DNA from: Acidobacteriota bacterium
GTDB taxonomy: Bacteria; Acidobacteriota; Terriglobia; Acidiferrales; UBA7541
Reading direction: 5' to 3'
DNA: 33,206 nucleotides
NCBI GenBank assembly: GCA_021788095.1
Contig: JAJYLB010000041.1
Coordinates: forward strand, 1 to 33,206
The translations under genes and the position numbers were made by a program. This document shows, piece by piece, positions 14,866-23,034 of this stretch (the stretch's first letter is position 1; each line of letters starts with the position of its first letter). The notes beneath the pieces were generated by a model. The model was given only the letters and a program-made list of their open reading frames with translations. It was not told where the DNA came from and did not search any database.

Positions 14866-17322
14866 ATGAAAAAGCGAACTACACGCCGGGAGTTTTTCCA
14901 GGACGTCGGTGCGGCGGGAGCGACGTCTTTGCTGGCGGCCGATTCGGTGAAGGCCATTCTGGCGGGCCAGGCGCCGGAGTCCACGGATACGGGCAACGCC
15001 GCGACAACTTCCTTCCCCGCCCAGGATGACAGCCAACTCCCGGCCGGCGCCGCGCGCTCTGCCGACTTTCCAATTCAATCCCTCGACTTCAAGACTCAGA
15101 CCGTGGTCATGACGGAGCCTTCGACTCGCCAACTCGCGACCATCGCGCAGCACCAGAATTTCGGCCCCTGGACGCTGATGGCCGTCGTGGAAACGCTGCG
15201 GGGAGATCTCGCGGTCTTTGAAAACCTCGGGGACCGCAAAGGCAGCCTCGTCTACGCGGGCACGCAGGGCGTGGTTTTATCGCTGCCCAAGAGCCTGGAA
15301 CCCACCAGTGTTCCCCCGAGCGCCGTGTATCGGGGAAGAACCGTGGAAGACGTAGCCAACTCGAAGCAGGACTTCCTCAGCCGGGAACTCCTGCGCGGCA
15401 AGGAAGACCCCGATTACGCGGAAGTCGCCGCGGCACTCCCGCCGTTGCGCGTTCCCAGCTTTGTGGGCACGCGGGAGTCCGACGAAAAGCCCACCTTTGC
15501 CTACGGCGGCTTCAGCGACGAGATTTACGTGGACGTGGGCAAGCTCTTCGCGCCTATCCGCGAAGCGCGCGCCCGGCGCGACGTAGGGGAGGGGCTGGTG
15601 GGCGGCTGGCTGCCCGTGAACCGCTTTGTTTTCCCCGCCGGCGAGCGGGAATATTGGGAAGAGACGATGTTTGCGCGGGAGGCGCCTGGACATTTCTGGA
15701 CGCAGCCCGTCTGGTATCGCGTGCTGCGCGTGGAAGGCGAACACCTGAAGGAGGCCCACTACTACTACCATCATCTTCCCTTTCCGCCCCGCGGGGAGCC
15801 GGCTGCTTCGGGTTTCTACGCGGATCTGTTTCACGTTTACGAGGTGTGGAAGCGCGAGCTGAATCCTCCCCTGAAGATCGATGTGCCCGACGCGCAACTG
15901 TTGGACTTTTGCCGGCACGGCCTTCTCCTCGAGGAAATCACCCGGGTGGGCTTTCATCCCAAGTACGGCTATCCGCCGCTCGGGGGAATCAACGTTTTCG
16001 GCGGCTACGGCTACAACAACGTCGATACGTTCCAGGACACCTTCAATACCAGCGTTGAAGCATTTCTGGAATGGGGTATCTACGACCGCGCCAACGGTTA
16101 CCTCGACGATTATTTCACCCACACGGTGCGCGACGACGGCTCGCTAGACTCGCGCGGCCCCGAGATCGGCCAGTACGGCAAAATGCTGAAAGTGGTCGCG
16201 AAATACTACAACTACACCCAAGACGAGAAGCTGCTTCGCAAGCACCAGAAGAAGCTGGAAGCCATCGTGGACCTCTTCTACCTGCTGCGCAAACAATCCA
16301 AGCAGGTTCCGAAATCGGACATCACCTACGGCATCGTTCGCGGCTGGTCGGAGCACGACAGCTCCCTGAAAATCAATCCCTACCAGTACATGCTCCCGCA
16401 TTTTTCCAACAACGCCGAAGCCGCACGCGGGTTGCACGACCTCGGCGAGGTTTGGATAGAGATGGGCCGCAAGGCCGGCGACGCACATCTCACCCGGCTC
16501 GGCCAAGGCATGCTGCGAGAATCGGCGGCCATGAGAAACGACATGCGTTCCGCCATGGACCGCTCCGTGGACCGCAGCAAGACCCCGCCCTACATGCCCG
16601 CCGTGGCCGGCGACACTCCCACCTACGGCAAATCGCGCGCGTATATGGAACTGCAGGAATCGGCCGAACTGACCCCAGAGCAGGCGCGAATCATCATCGA
16701 TAACCTGGCCGCCAATGGGGAATCGTTGTTCGGCATGCCCAAGGGCGGCATGTATTACAACGGGTTTCTGGATTTCGGTCCGGCCCTTGCGCGGCTTTAT
16801 TACGACTGGCCGCGGGAATTCTTGTTGCTCTTCTACGCCCACCGGGCCCACATCTACTCGCCGGGAACGTGGACGGCGGTGGAAGGCGCCAGGATCGACG
16901 GCACCCTGGCCGGGCCCTACTGCACGCCCTCCCAGGTCGCTATTCCCACTTTCACGAAATGGATGCTGGTGTTCGAGGATCCTGATGACCCCGTTCTCTG
17001 GCTGGCCAAGGCGACGCCGAGAATCTGGCTCGATCAGGGAAAGAAAATCGCGGTAGCTGGCGCGCCCACGCGCTTTGGGAGCGTAGGATACGAATTGCGG
17101 TCCGAGATCGCGGCTGGAAAGGTCTCCGCAGTCGTGAATTTGCCGAAAGGTTACCGCGCCACCACGAAACTACGGCTGCGCGTTCCCGGCGGCAAGCAGA
17201 TCCGCGCCGTATCCCTCGACGGCGCGGCCTGGAAGGATTTCTCTGCCCAGCAGGAAGTGGTCACCATTCCCCCGAGTCACCAGGGGACCGTTCACATCGA
17301 GGTCTCTTACTCTGGAGGGTGA
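14866..17322 (+). CDS. Tat-exported six-hairpin glycosidase-like protein (paralogue 2)
   Basis: An 818-residue protein with a strong ribosome-binding site (GGGAGGAGAGGC) and a twin-arginine signal, TTRREFFQDVGAAGATSLLA. Its landmarks mirror the gene at 10456-12867: HPKYGYPPLGG, RGPEIGQYG at about 430 and YGIVRGWSEHDSS at about 488, then long helical repeats and a C-terminal beta domain (LRSEIAAGKVSAVVNLPKGY onward). The two share the same order of features over nearly their whole length, so they arose by duplication and divergence. It probably forms an operon with the FG-GAP/ASPIC gene 54 bp upstream. An (alpha/alpha)6-barrel glycan-active enzyme exported folded by Tat is inferred; substrate and reaction are unknown. 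Confidence 0.65.
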   Translation: MKKRTTRREFFQDVGAAGATSLLAADSVKAILAGQAPESTDTGNAATTSFPAQDDSQLPAGAARSADFPIQSLDFKTQTVVMTEPSTRQLATIAQHQNFGPWTLMAVVETLRGDLAVFENLGDRKGSLVYAGTQGVVLSLPKSLEPTSVPPSAVYRGRTVEDVANSKQDFLSRELLRGKEDPDYAEVAAALPPLRVPSFVGTRESDEKPTFAYGGFSDEIYVDVGKLFAPIREARARRDVGEGLVGGWLPVNRFVFPAGEREYWEETMFAREAPGHFWTQPVWYRVLRVEGEHLKEAHYYYHHLPFPPRGEPAASGFYADLFHVYEVWKRELNPPLKIDVPDAQLLDFCRHGLLLEEITRVGFHPKYGYPPLGGINVFGGYGYNNVDTFQDTFNTSVEAFLEWGIYDRANGYLDDYFTHTVRDDGSLDSRGPEIGQYGKMLKVVAKYYNYTQDEKLLRKHQKKLEAIVDLFYLLRKQSKQVPKSDITYGIVRGWSEHDSSLKINPYQYMLPHFSNNAEAARGLHDLGEVWIEMGRKAGDAHLTRLGQGMLRESAAMRNDMRSAMDRSVDRSKTPPYMPAVAGDTPTYGKSRAYMELQESAELTPEQARIIIDNLAANGESLFGMPKGGMYYNGFLDFGPALARLYYDWPREFLLLFYAHRAHIYSPGTWTAVEGARIDGTLAGPYCTPSQVAIPTFTKWMLVFEDPDDPVLWLAKATPRIWLDQGKKIAVAGAPTRFGSVGYELRSEIAAGKVSAVVNLPKGYRATTKLRLRVPGGKQIRAVSLDGAAWKDFSAQQEVVTIPPSHQGTVHIEVSYSGG

Positions 17323-17500
17323 CCGAACGGAGGGCGCCGGTTGGTCGAGCGCCACCGAGGCCCGTTGCCTCTCCGCTCGATAACGCCGGCTTCGTGCCGG
17401 GTAGGGTCTACACTCACCCGGCTGGCGTCCGGAGGGCCGAGCCTGCCCCTGTTCGAAACTTTCCCCTGAAGCTGGATCTCCCTCCGTGGGCCGGGAGCGG

Positions 17501-18532
17501 TCAAGGGTTCGAAGGCTCTCCCAGCCAGCCCGGGTTACGATACGTCCCATCGAAGACGTGGCTGGTTTTGAAGAGTTCATAATGCCCGGTTTTCCCGTCC
17601 GCCGCCGTCTTGGCCAAAAGCGTGGCCACCTCCTTCTCGCTCATGGGTCGGAAGGTGCGCACGGCGTCGAGGGCCTGGTTGAGCCTATCGAGCGAATCGC
17701 AGCCATTGATAACCACCGAAGTGGGAAGATTCATCGCGTAGTGCAGGCATTCCGCCGGAGTGACTAGCCCGGTTCGCAGGATGGCTCCCTCGGCCAAGGG
17801 CTTCATCCCTAAGACTCCGATGCCGTGCTTGACGCAGACGGACACGACGTTCTCGGCAAAGCTATGGTAGTGCGGGTCCATGACGTTCAGCGGCATTTGC
17901 GCTGTGGCAAAGGTGAATTGGTGGTCCAGGCCGGTCTGAATCATCTTGAGGTGCATGGAGGGATCTTTGTGACCGGTAAAGCCGATATACCGTATCTTGC
18001 CCGCCTTCTTTGCGGCGAGCGCCGCCCAGAACGCGCCATCGGGGCCGAAGATGCGCTCGGGATCGGTGGGGCGAATCACTTCATGGAACTGCACGAGATC
18101 GATCACGTCGGTATCGAGGCGCCGTAACGACTCCTCCAGTTGTCGGTTGTAAGCGTCCTTCACCTGGCCATCCGTCTTGGTCATCAGGAAGACCTTTTGA
18201 CGGTAGCCGTCGCGCAGCGCTTGGCCCATCCGGATTTCGCTTTCTCCGCCGTTGTAATCCCAGGCGTTATCCATAAACGTTACGCCGTGATCGATCGCGG
18301 TGCGGATGATCCGAACGCTTTCCGCCACAGAGGCCTGGTGGCCGATGTGCGCGCCGCCTAGTCCCAACAGCGAGACCTTTTCGCCGGTGCTGCCTAGCGT
18401 GCGGTAAAGCATTTCCCCTGTGCTGGTCCCGGCGGGCTTGCTTTCGAGGATCGCCGGTCCAACCCCCGCCGCCGCAATGCCCAGCGCCATCTTCTCGAGA
18501 AATTCCCTGCGATTTTGTCTTTCCCAGCTCAT
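17501..18532 (-). CDS. Tat-signal aldo/keto reductase
   Basis: A 343-residue protein starting at ATG 18532 with CAGGAGG upstream. The N-terminus, RQNRREFLEKMALGIAAAGV, is a twin-arginine signal, unusual for this mostly cytoplasmic family but common in Acidobacteria and Planctomycetes. The AKR (TIM-barrel) tetrad is visible: D88 and Y93 in FMDNAWDYNGGESE, K119 in FLMTKT, and H150 in DLVQFHEV. These enzymes reduce carbonyls with NADPH; a sugar- or glycan-derived aldehyde is plausible from the neighbourhood but unproven. It converges with the glycosidase-like gene across a 178-bp gap that holds only small hairpins. Confidence 0.82.
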   Translation of the reverse strand: MSWERQNRREFLEKMALGIAAAGVGPAILESKPAGTSTGEMLYRTLGSTGEKVSLLGLGGAHIGHQASVAESVRIIRTAIDHGVTFMDNAWDYNGGESEIRMGQALRDGYRQKVFLMTKTDGQVKDAYNRQLEESLRRLDTDVIDLVQFHEVIRPTDPERIFGPDGAFWAALAAKKAGKIRYIGFTGHKDPSMHLKMIQTGLDHQFTFATAQMPLNVMDPHYHSFAENVVSVCVKHGIGVLGMKPLAEGAILRTGLVTPAECLHYAMNLPTSVVINGCDSLDRLNQALDAVRTFRPMSEKEVATLLAKTAADGKTGHYELFKTSHVFDGTYRNPGWLGEPSNP

Positions 18533-18639
18533 CGACCGAACCTCCTGGGGCGAATTGGGGAACACCGCCGTCCCCCATCGGAACCGGATTCGAAATCACC
18601 GCGATGCCGTGCCAGCCGGGGCGGGCCGCGCATCCCCGG

Positions 18640-19626
18640 TCAGTGGGGCTGCAGCATGTCTTCCGGGGACGTAGGGCGACTATTCCAATGCTTCAGCGCC
18701 TCGCGTTGCAGGGCCAATTGCCGCTCCGCTTCTGCCTTGTTACCCATTCGAGAGTAGGCCATGGAGAGTTGATAGTAGCCTGCAGGGTCATCCGGCTGAA
18801 GCTGGACGAATTTCTTAAGAACCTGAATCGCCTCGGCGTATTTGCCGGCGGCGTTGAGCGCCATGCCGAGACCCAGATAGGGCTGCGGAAGCTCCGCGTC
18901 CAGCCGGGTGGCGAGGGTAAAGTGCTCGATGGCCTTGGCGTTGTCTTGAGCCCTCATGGCGAGGTCGCCCAACATGAACTCCGAGTCTGGCGAATCGGGA
19001 TTGACCCTGAGCTCGGCTTCGAATTCCTTCTTGGCGGCTTCGGCGGTGGCCGGGGTGAGCGGCTTGGCCAAAAGGATGCGGCCCAGCTGATAGTGGATTC
19101 CCGGCTGGTTGGGATACTGCTTAAGAATCTGCCGGTATTTGGCGACGGCGTCGTCATACTGCCCGCGCTGTTCGTAGGCGTCCGCCAGGAGCTGTTCCGC
19201 CTCGGCGGAATCGGGAGCCGTCTTCAGCAGCCTTTGCGCGGTACGATTGGCCAGTTCGGAAAGGTAGCGCGTGGTGATGAAAAGAACCTCGGGATCCTTC
19301 GGATGCTCGCGGTTCAGCACCAGAAGCGACTCGATCACCGTTTCCTCTTCGTCGGTGCTCATGCCACACTGCGCGCTCAGCATCGCAACGGCGTAGCGGA
19401 ACTTCGGGGAGACGATGTGCGGCAAATCCCCCTTCAGGGTAGGCAGCGCCTGGACGCAGTGCCCTTTCGAGGCCAAGTCCATGGCGTGCTCGAGCGCCGC
19501 CGCGGCTGCCCCCGCCCCCGACTTGGCGGAGGATTGCTGGGCGCCTGAAGACGCGGCGAGCGAGGCGCCAACGAGAACGGCGACGCCCGAAGCCACCATC
19601 GCTCTCCTCTTCCAATCGCGCTGCAT
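18640..19626 (-). CDS. Secreted TPR protein
   Basis: A 328-residue protein beginning MQRDWKRRAMVASGVAVLVG with signal cleavage probably at SSGAQQ. It contains about five TPRs, including AEQLLADAYEQRGQYDDAVA, PGIHYQLGRILLAKPLTPAT, SEFMLGDLAMRAQDNAKAIE, PYLGLGMALNAAGKYAEAIQ and AGYYQLSMAYSRMGNKAEAE. Cysteines near the N-terminal half (GHCVQAL, SAQCGMS) could form a disulfide in the periplasm. It lies upstream of the aldo/keto reductase on the same strand, 107 bp away. It resembles the TPR protein at 9201-10415 in role only; the two are not obvious duplicates. A specific partner cannot be named. Confidence 0.72.
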   Translation of the reverse strand: MQRDWKRRAMVASGVAVLVGASLAASSGAQQSSAKSGAGAAAAALEHAMDLASKGHCVQALPTLKGDLPHIVSPKFRYAVAMLSAQCGMSTDEEETVIESLLVLNREHPKDPEVLFITTRYLSELANRTAQRLLKTAPDSAEAEQLLADAYEQRGQYDDAVAKYRQILKQYPNQPGIHYQLGRILLAKPLTPATAEAAKKEFEAELRVNPDSPDSEFMLGDLAMRAQDNAKAIEHFTLATRLDAELPQPYLGLGMALNAAGKYAEAIQVLKKFVQLQPDDPAGYYQLSMAYSRMGNKAEAERQLALQREALKHWNSRPTSPEDMLQPH

Positions 19627-19646
19627 CCTACAGTGTCTCTTTTTGC

Positions 19647-19676
19647 ATTATAGGGCTGCCGGCGAATTCCTGGAAA
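19647..19676 (-). promoter_or_regulatory. Putative promoter of the TPR gene
   Basis: On the minus strand, TTTCCA (19671-19676) and a perfect TATAAT (19647-19652) are separated by 18 bp. Transcription would begin about 15 nt before the ATG at 19626. Confidence 0.4.
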
Positions 19677-19828
19677 CCTGCCGCGCCGGCGTTCGGCGGA
19701 GGTCCCTGCTGCATCTCTGAATCGCCGCGGCTTCCTTTAATGTGCGACCGCGAGAACCGGACGCGCGGCAGGGCTTGGGGGAATCGGACGAAGAGCGTCT
19801 GCCGGAACCTCGGGAGAACGGACCCGCT

Positions 19829-20782
19829 TCAACCTTCCCAATCAGGCTGGATGTTTTTCAGCATGTCTTCCGCCATCTCGCGCAGCGTGAAACGGGGCTT
19901 CCATCCCCAGTCCTTCCGGGAGAGCCGGTCATCGATGCTTTTTGGCCACGAATCCGCGATTTTTTGCCGCTCGTCGGGCTTGTAGGTGCAGACGAATTCC
20001 GGCAGATACCGCTTTACTTCCTTCGCGAGTTGTCGGGCGGAGAAAGTCATGGCCGATAGGTTGTAGCCCAAGCGGGTGCGCAGTCGCCCGCGCGGGACGG
20101 CCATGAACTCCAGAGTGGCGCGGATGGCGTCGGGCATGTACATCATGGGGATGACCGTATTCGCGGAAACGAAACACTCGTAACGGCCTTCCCTGAGCGC
20201 GCCGTGGAAAATGGCGACGGCATAATCCGTGGTGCCGCCGCCCGGAGGCGTTTTCCAGCTGATAATGCCTGGAAAGCGGAGGCACCGCACGTCAAGCCCG
20301 TATCTCAGGAAGTAGTAGTTGCAGAGCAATTCTCCGGCGACTTTCGTGACGCCGTACATCGTGCTGGGATCCATCACGGTGAGTTGATGCGTATGGGTGC
20401 GAGGCGTGTGCGGTCCAAAAGCCGCGATCGAACTCGGCCAGAACACCTGTTCCATCCGGTATCGGACGGCGAGATCGAGCACGTTTCTGAGGCTTCCGAT
20501 GTTGACGGACCAGGCTAAGTCCGGATTCTGCTCGCCCGCGGCGGAGAGAATCGAGACGAGGTGATAAACGCAGCCGATACGATGCTTCCGGATGACCTGC
20601 TCGAGGGCCGCGCGATCGGTGGCGTCGGCAAGTGCGAAGGGACCAGATTCCTCGCCGGAAGGATTGATGTCGCAGGCGATCACCCTCTCCCTTCCGTAGC
20701 GTTTGCGCAACGCGACCACCAGCTCCGACCCGATTTGCCCGGAGGACCCGGTGACCAGCATCTTTTTTTTCGAGTGTCGCAT
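19829..20782 (-). CDS. L-threonine 3-dehydrogenase-type SDR (NAD-dependent epimerase/dehydratase fold)
   Basis: A 317-residue extended short-chain dehydrogenase. The Rossmann motif TGSSGQIG is at 11-18 and the catalytic YGVTK (Y143, K147) follows PSSIAAFGP. The phrases RFPGIISWKTPPGGGTTDYA and IADSWPKSIDDRLSRKDWGW match the signature segments of the SDR-type threonine dehydrogenases (animal TDH, Flavobacterium enzyme) rather than those of sugar epimerases, which lack the GGGTTDYA loop. The expected reaction is L-threonine + NAD+ to 2-amino-3-ketobutyrate. It starts 4 bp after the STAS gene's stop codon, so the two are cotranscribed and probably translationally coupled. No 2-amino-3-ketobutyrate ligase (kbl) is in the window. 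Confidence 0.78.
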   Translation of the reverse strand: MRHSKKKMLVTGSSGQIGSELVVALRKRYGRERVIACDINPSGEESGPFALADATDRAALEQVIRKHRIGCVYHLVSILSAAGEQNPDLAWSVNIGSLRNVLDLAVRYRMEQVFWPSSIAAFGPHTPRTHTHQLTVMDPSTMYGVTKVAGELLCNYYFLRYGLDVRCLRFPGIISWKTPPGGGTTDYAVAIFHGALREGRYECFVSANTVIPMMYMPDAIRATLEFMAVPRGRLRTRLGYNLSAMTFSARQLAKEVKRYLPEFVCTYKPDERQKIADSWPKSIDDRLSRKDWGWKPRFTLREMAEDMLKNIQPDWEG

Positions 20783-20786
20783 TCCG

Positions 20787-21146
20787 TTAGGGAAATCGCA
20801 GGCCCGCTTGGACGCAGGTCTCGAAGACGGAAAGCAAGTGGGCGATTCCCAGCAGATCCCGGACCGGCTTGCTGTAGTTGATCAAAAGAAATTCGCACTG
20901 GGCTTTTCTCGCGGAGACGTAGAGGCCGACGAGCGCGCCGAGTCCCGCGCTATCCATCCGATCCACTTCCCCGAGATCCAAAACGATCCGCTTCGAGCGC
21001 AGGATGGCTGCTTTGCCCTGACTCTTGAAAACTTCGGCGTTCTCGATGCTCAGCCTGCCCGTGCACCGGATGATGGTGTCGTCGCCTTGGGTGCGCGTCT
21101 CCAGTCTTAAGCCAGCGATGGGGGCCTCTTGCGAATTTGGCGGCAT
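20787..21146 (-). CDS. STAS-domain anti-sigma-factor antagonist (SpoIIAA/RsbV type)
   Basis: A 119-residue single-domain protein with the STAS pattern: beta strands around DDTIIRCTGRLSIENAEVF, then IVLDLGEVDRMDSAGLGALV. The invariant phosphorylatable serine is S66 in DSAGLG. Such proteins bind a serine-kinase anti-sigma factor and release its sigma factor when unphosphorylated. The ribosome-binding site GGAGGAAAAGCC precedes ATG 21146. The partner kinase (RsbW-like) and phosphatase are not nearby. The only coupled gene is the threonine-dehydrogenase-type SDR 4 bp downstream, an odd combination. Cytoplasmic. Confidence 0.85.
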   Translation of the reverse strand: MPPNSQEAPIAGLRLETRTQGDDTIIRCTGRLSIENAEVFKSQGKAAILRSKRIVLDLGEVDRMDSAGLGALVGLYVSARKAQCEFLLINYSKPVRDLLGIAHLLSVFETCVQAGLRFP

Positions 21147-21199
21147 ACGGCTTTTCCTCCGACGGGATGCGCCGCTCGGCGACAGCGAATCCCCGGGGT

Positions 21200-21228
21200 C
21201 TTGTACTGCATTTGCCGGGGGAAGGCAA
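21200..21228 (-). promoter_or_regulatory. Putative promoter for the STAS-SDR operon
   Basis: On the minus strand, TTGCCT (21223-21228), a 17-bp spacer and TACAAG (21200-21205). Each hexamer matches consensus at four of six positions, so this is only a moderate candidate. Confidence 0.35.
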
Positions 21229-21269
21229 GCGATTCCCGGCTGGTCTCCGGTTCCGTTGCTGCATTTGTT

Positions 21270-21444
21270 CTAGTCGCCATTGCAAATCCCCCTGTCTTCG
21301 GAGGGCACGTCCCGAATCCCGAGCGTTCGGGACGGGATCAGCCGTGCCGTAGAAGGGGCGAAAAACCAGGGGCGGAACCTGTCCCGGCGAAAGCCGGGAG
21401 CCCCTGAAGCAGGCCCCGGGGGAAGTCGCGCAATTAAGCCACTC
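21270..21444. mobile_element. Diverged MITE (copy B)
   Basis: It starts CTAGTCGCCATTGCAAATCC and shares long interior blocks with the copy at 1565-1744: CCTGTCTTCGGAGGGCACG, CCTGTCCCGGCGAAAGCCGG and GAGCCCCTGAAG. Between the two halves of the cacgg...ccgtg hairpin it carries an extra ~28-bp palindromic insert with arms GTCCCGAA and TTCGGGAC. The right end has decayed, so this copy is probably no longer movable. It separates the divergent STAS and PadR operons. Confidence 0.65.
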
Positions 21445-21523
21445 CACAGACTTCGAGCCTTGCTCCCGCTCGACATGCTCGCTCAGCAACGGAAAATTCT
21501 GGAGCGCACACCGAAAAAAAGAG

Positions 21524-21552
21524 TTGACATCCGGTTCTCACACCGGTACCTT
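21524..21552 (+). promoter_or_regulatory. Promoter of the PadR-PspC operon
   Basis: TTGACA at 21524-21529, a 17-bp spacer and TACCTT at 21547-21552. The -10 hexamer is also the left arm of the inverted repeat described at 21547-21566. Transcription would begin near 21559, about 28 nt before the GTG start. Confidence 0.55.
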
Positions 21553-21566
21553 GTAATGGAAAGGTA
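21547..21566. promoter_or_regulatory. PadR-type operator over the -10 box
   Basis: TACCTT-GTAATGGA-AAGGTA is a perfect 6-8-6 inverted repeat covering the -10 hexamer and start region of the promoter that drives padR-pspC. Position and symmetry fit autorepression by a dimeric winged-helix PadR protein, whose known sites are short inverted repeats with about 8-bp spacing. Confidence 0.6.
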
Positions 21567-21586
21567 GCTTTGAAGAGCCGCTCCCC

Positions 21587-21910
21587 GTGCCCGGAAACGA
21601 CAAATTCGCTGCCATCCGCAAGGGCCTTCTCGAATTCTTGATCCTGAAAATCATCGCCGCAGACCAACTCTATGTCGCCGACATGCTCCGGCGTCTCAGC
21701 GGCACCGAGTTCGCCACCCAGGAAGGCACCCTCTATCCCTTGCTCAGCAAGATGCGGCGCGACGGTTCGCTCGATTACGAATGGCGCGAATCGGATGCCG
21801 GTCCCCCGCGCAAATATTACCGGCTCACCGCCAAGGGCCGGGCCCAGCTCTCGGAACTGAACGACTATTGGAAATCCCTGTACGCGACGATTGACGAAAT
21901 AGGAAGGTAA
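21587..21910 (+). CDS. PadR-family transcriptional regulator
   Basis: A 107-residue single-domain winged-helix protein. KGLLEFLILKIIAADQLYVA and TQEGTLYPLLSKMRRDGSLD are the recognition helix and wing region of PadR (Y-P-L-L-x-K/R, then G-x-[LI]), followed by RKYYRLTAKGRAQL, the family's characteristic YYRLTxxG block, and a short dimerisation helix. Translation appears to start at GTG 21587; no strong ribosome-binding site is visible. The inverted repeat over its own -10 box suggests autorepression. Its stop codon is 2 bp before the start of the PspC-domain gene, so the two form an operon. Confidence 0.85.
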   Translation: MPGNDKFAAIRKGLLEFLILKIIAADQLYVADMLRRLSGTEFATQEGTLYPLLSKMRRDGSLDYEWRESDAGPPRKYYRLTAKGRAQLSELNDYWKSLYATIDEIGR

Positions 21911-21912
21911 GC

Positions 21913-23016
21913 ATGCAGAAAGTGACGAGCGCCAATCTGAACGGGAACGCCTACCAGTTCGACGAAGACGCCTATGGGCTTCTGGCCGCTTACCTCGAAC
22001 GCGCCAAGGCCCAGCTCGAATTGAATCCCGATCGCGCGGAAATCATGGCCGATATCGAGCAGGCGATCGCCGAAAAATGCAGCCGCTTGCTCGGTTCGCG
22101 GAAAACCGTGGTCTCGGCGGCCGAGATCCAGCAGGTGATTGACGAAATGGGACCTGTGGAGAGCGGCGCGAAAGAGGAGAGCGCGGCGAGCGGCGCCCGA
22201 GAGCCAACCGCCCCGGGGCAGGCGGCCGTGCCGGGCGCGCCCAAGCGGCTTTACCAGATCCGCGAGGGAGCGATGCTCAGCGGCGTGTGCAACGGACTCG
22301 CGGCCTATTTCAACCTCGATGTGACGATCGTGCGGTTGGTGTTCGTCGCGCTGACGATCGTGACCTACGGCGCCTGGATTTTCGTTTACGGAACGATGAT
22401 GTTCATCGTCCCCTACGCCGATACGTCCGAGCAGCGCGCCGCCGCCCACGGCGTTACGTTCAACGCGCAGGAACTCGTCGAACAGGCGAAGCGCAAGTAT
22501 GAAGATCTGAAAAACAACAAGCAGTGGAGAGGGCACTGGAAAAGGCAGCGCCGGCAATGGAAACAATGGCAGTGCGCGGCTCGCCAGCAGGCGCGCTGGG
22601 CGGCGGCGAATGCGGGATCCGGCGCTGGGCAGGCGGCCGAGGTGGCCACGGCAACCCTGATGCCCCTTCTGGCGGTCGCCGAGTTCGCCCTTTTCCTCGT
22701 CCTCGCTTTCGCCGTCTACTCCCTGGCGACGACGGGCGCCGTTTTCGGATGGAAGTTCCCGCCCAACGTTCCGCTCTGGGCGGCGATCCTGATCCTGATG
22801 GCGGGGTATGCGATTTTGGTTTCGCCGCTGGCCGCCGCCCGCCATGCGGCGCATTACCGGTGGGCCGGGCGCATCCACCCCACCACCGCCTGGGATTCGC
22901 TCACGCCGCTGCTGGTCTTCGCGGTCCTTCTGTGGCTCGGCTACCAGTACGTTCCGGCGGTCCATAACGCGATCCACGCCGTGATGATCGCGCTCCACAT
23001 TCACCGATACCAATAG
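21913..23016 (+). CDS. PspC-domain membrane protein
   Basis: A 367-residue protein starting at ATG 21913 with AGGAAGG overlapping the end of padR. An N-terminal ~80-residue acidic helical segment (EDAYGLLAAYLERAKAQLEL, DIEQAIAEKCSRLL) is followed by a low-complexity Ala/Gly/Glu linker. A PspC domain spans about 111-170 (RLYQIREGAMLSGVCNGLAA, then a membrane segment around VRLVFVALTIVTYGAWIFVY). A basic, tryptophan-rich stretch (WKRQRRQWKQWQ) and two or three further membrane helices end the protein. PspC proteins act in envelope stress; the fusion of a helical N-terminal module with PspC and the PadR pairing recur in Acidobacteria. An envelope-stress sensor or effector under PadR control is inferred. 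Confidence 0.78.
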   Translation: MQKVTSANLNGNAYQFDEDAYGLLAAYLERAKAQLELNPDRAEIMADIEQAIAEKCSRLLGSRKTVVSAAEIQQVIDEMGPVESGAKEESAASGAREPTAPGQAAVPGAPKRLYQIREGAMLSGVCNGLAAYFNLDVTIVRLVFVALTIVTYGAWIFVYGTMMFIVPYADTSEQRAAAHGVTFNAQELVEQAKRKYEDLKNNKQWRGHWKRQRRQWKQWQCAARQQARWAAANAGSGAGQAAEVATATLMPLLAVAEFALFLVLAFAVYSLATTGAVFGWKFPPNVPLWAAILILMAGYAILVSPLAAARHAAHYRWAGRIHPTTAWDSLTPLLVFAVLLWLGYQYVPAVHNAIHAVMIALHIHRYQ

Positions 23017-23034
23017 CCGGCTTTCCGGCAGCCT

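Noticed and set aside
13318..15153. 611-codon open frame on the minus strand
   Set aside because: It is antisense to the FG-GAP/ASPIC gene. The repeated DxDNDG codons on the plus strand create a stop-free, Val/Ile/His-rich shadow frame with no start signal.
17323..17500. Rho-independent terminator between the convergent glycosidase-like and aldo/keto reductase genes
   Set aside because: Only short stems (CCGGC-TTCGT-GCCGG) without a T-run are present; not strong enough to call.
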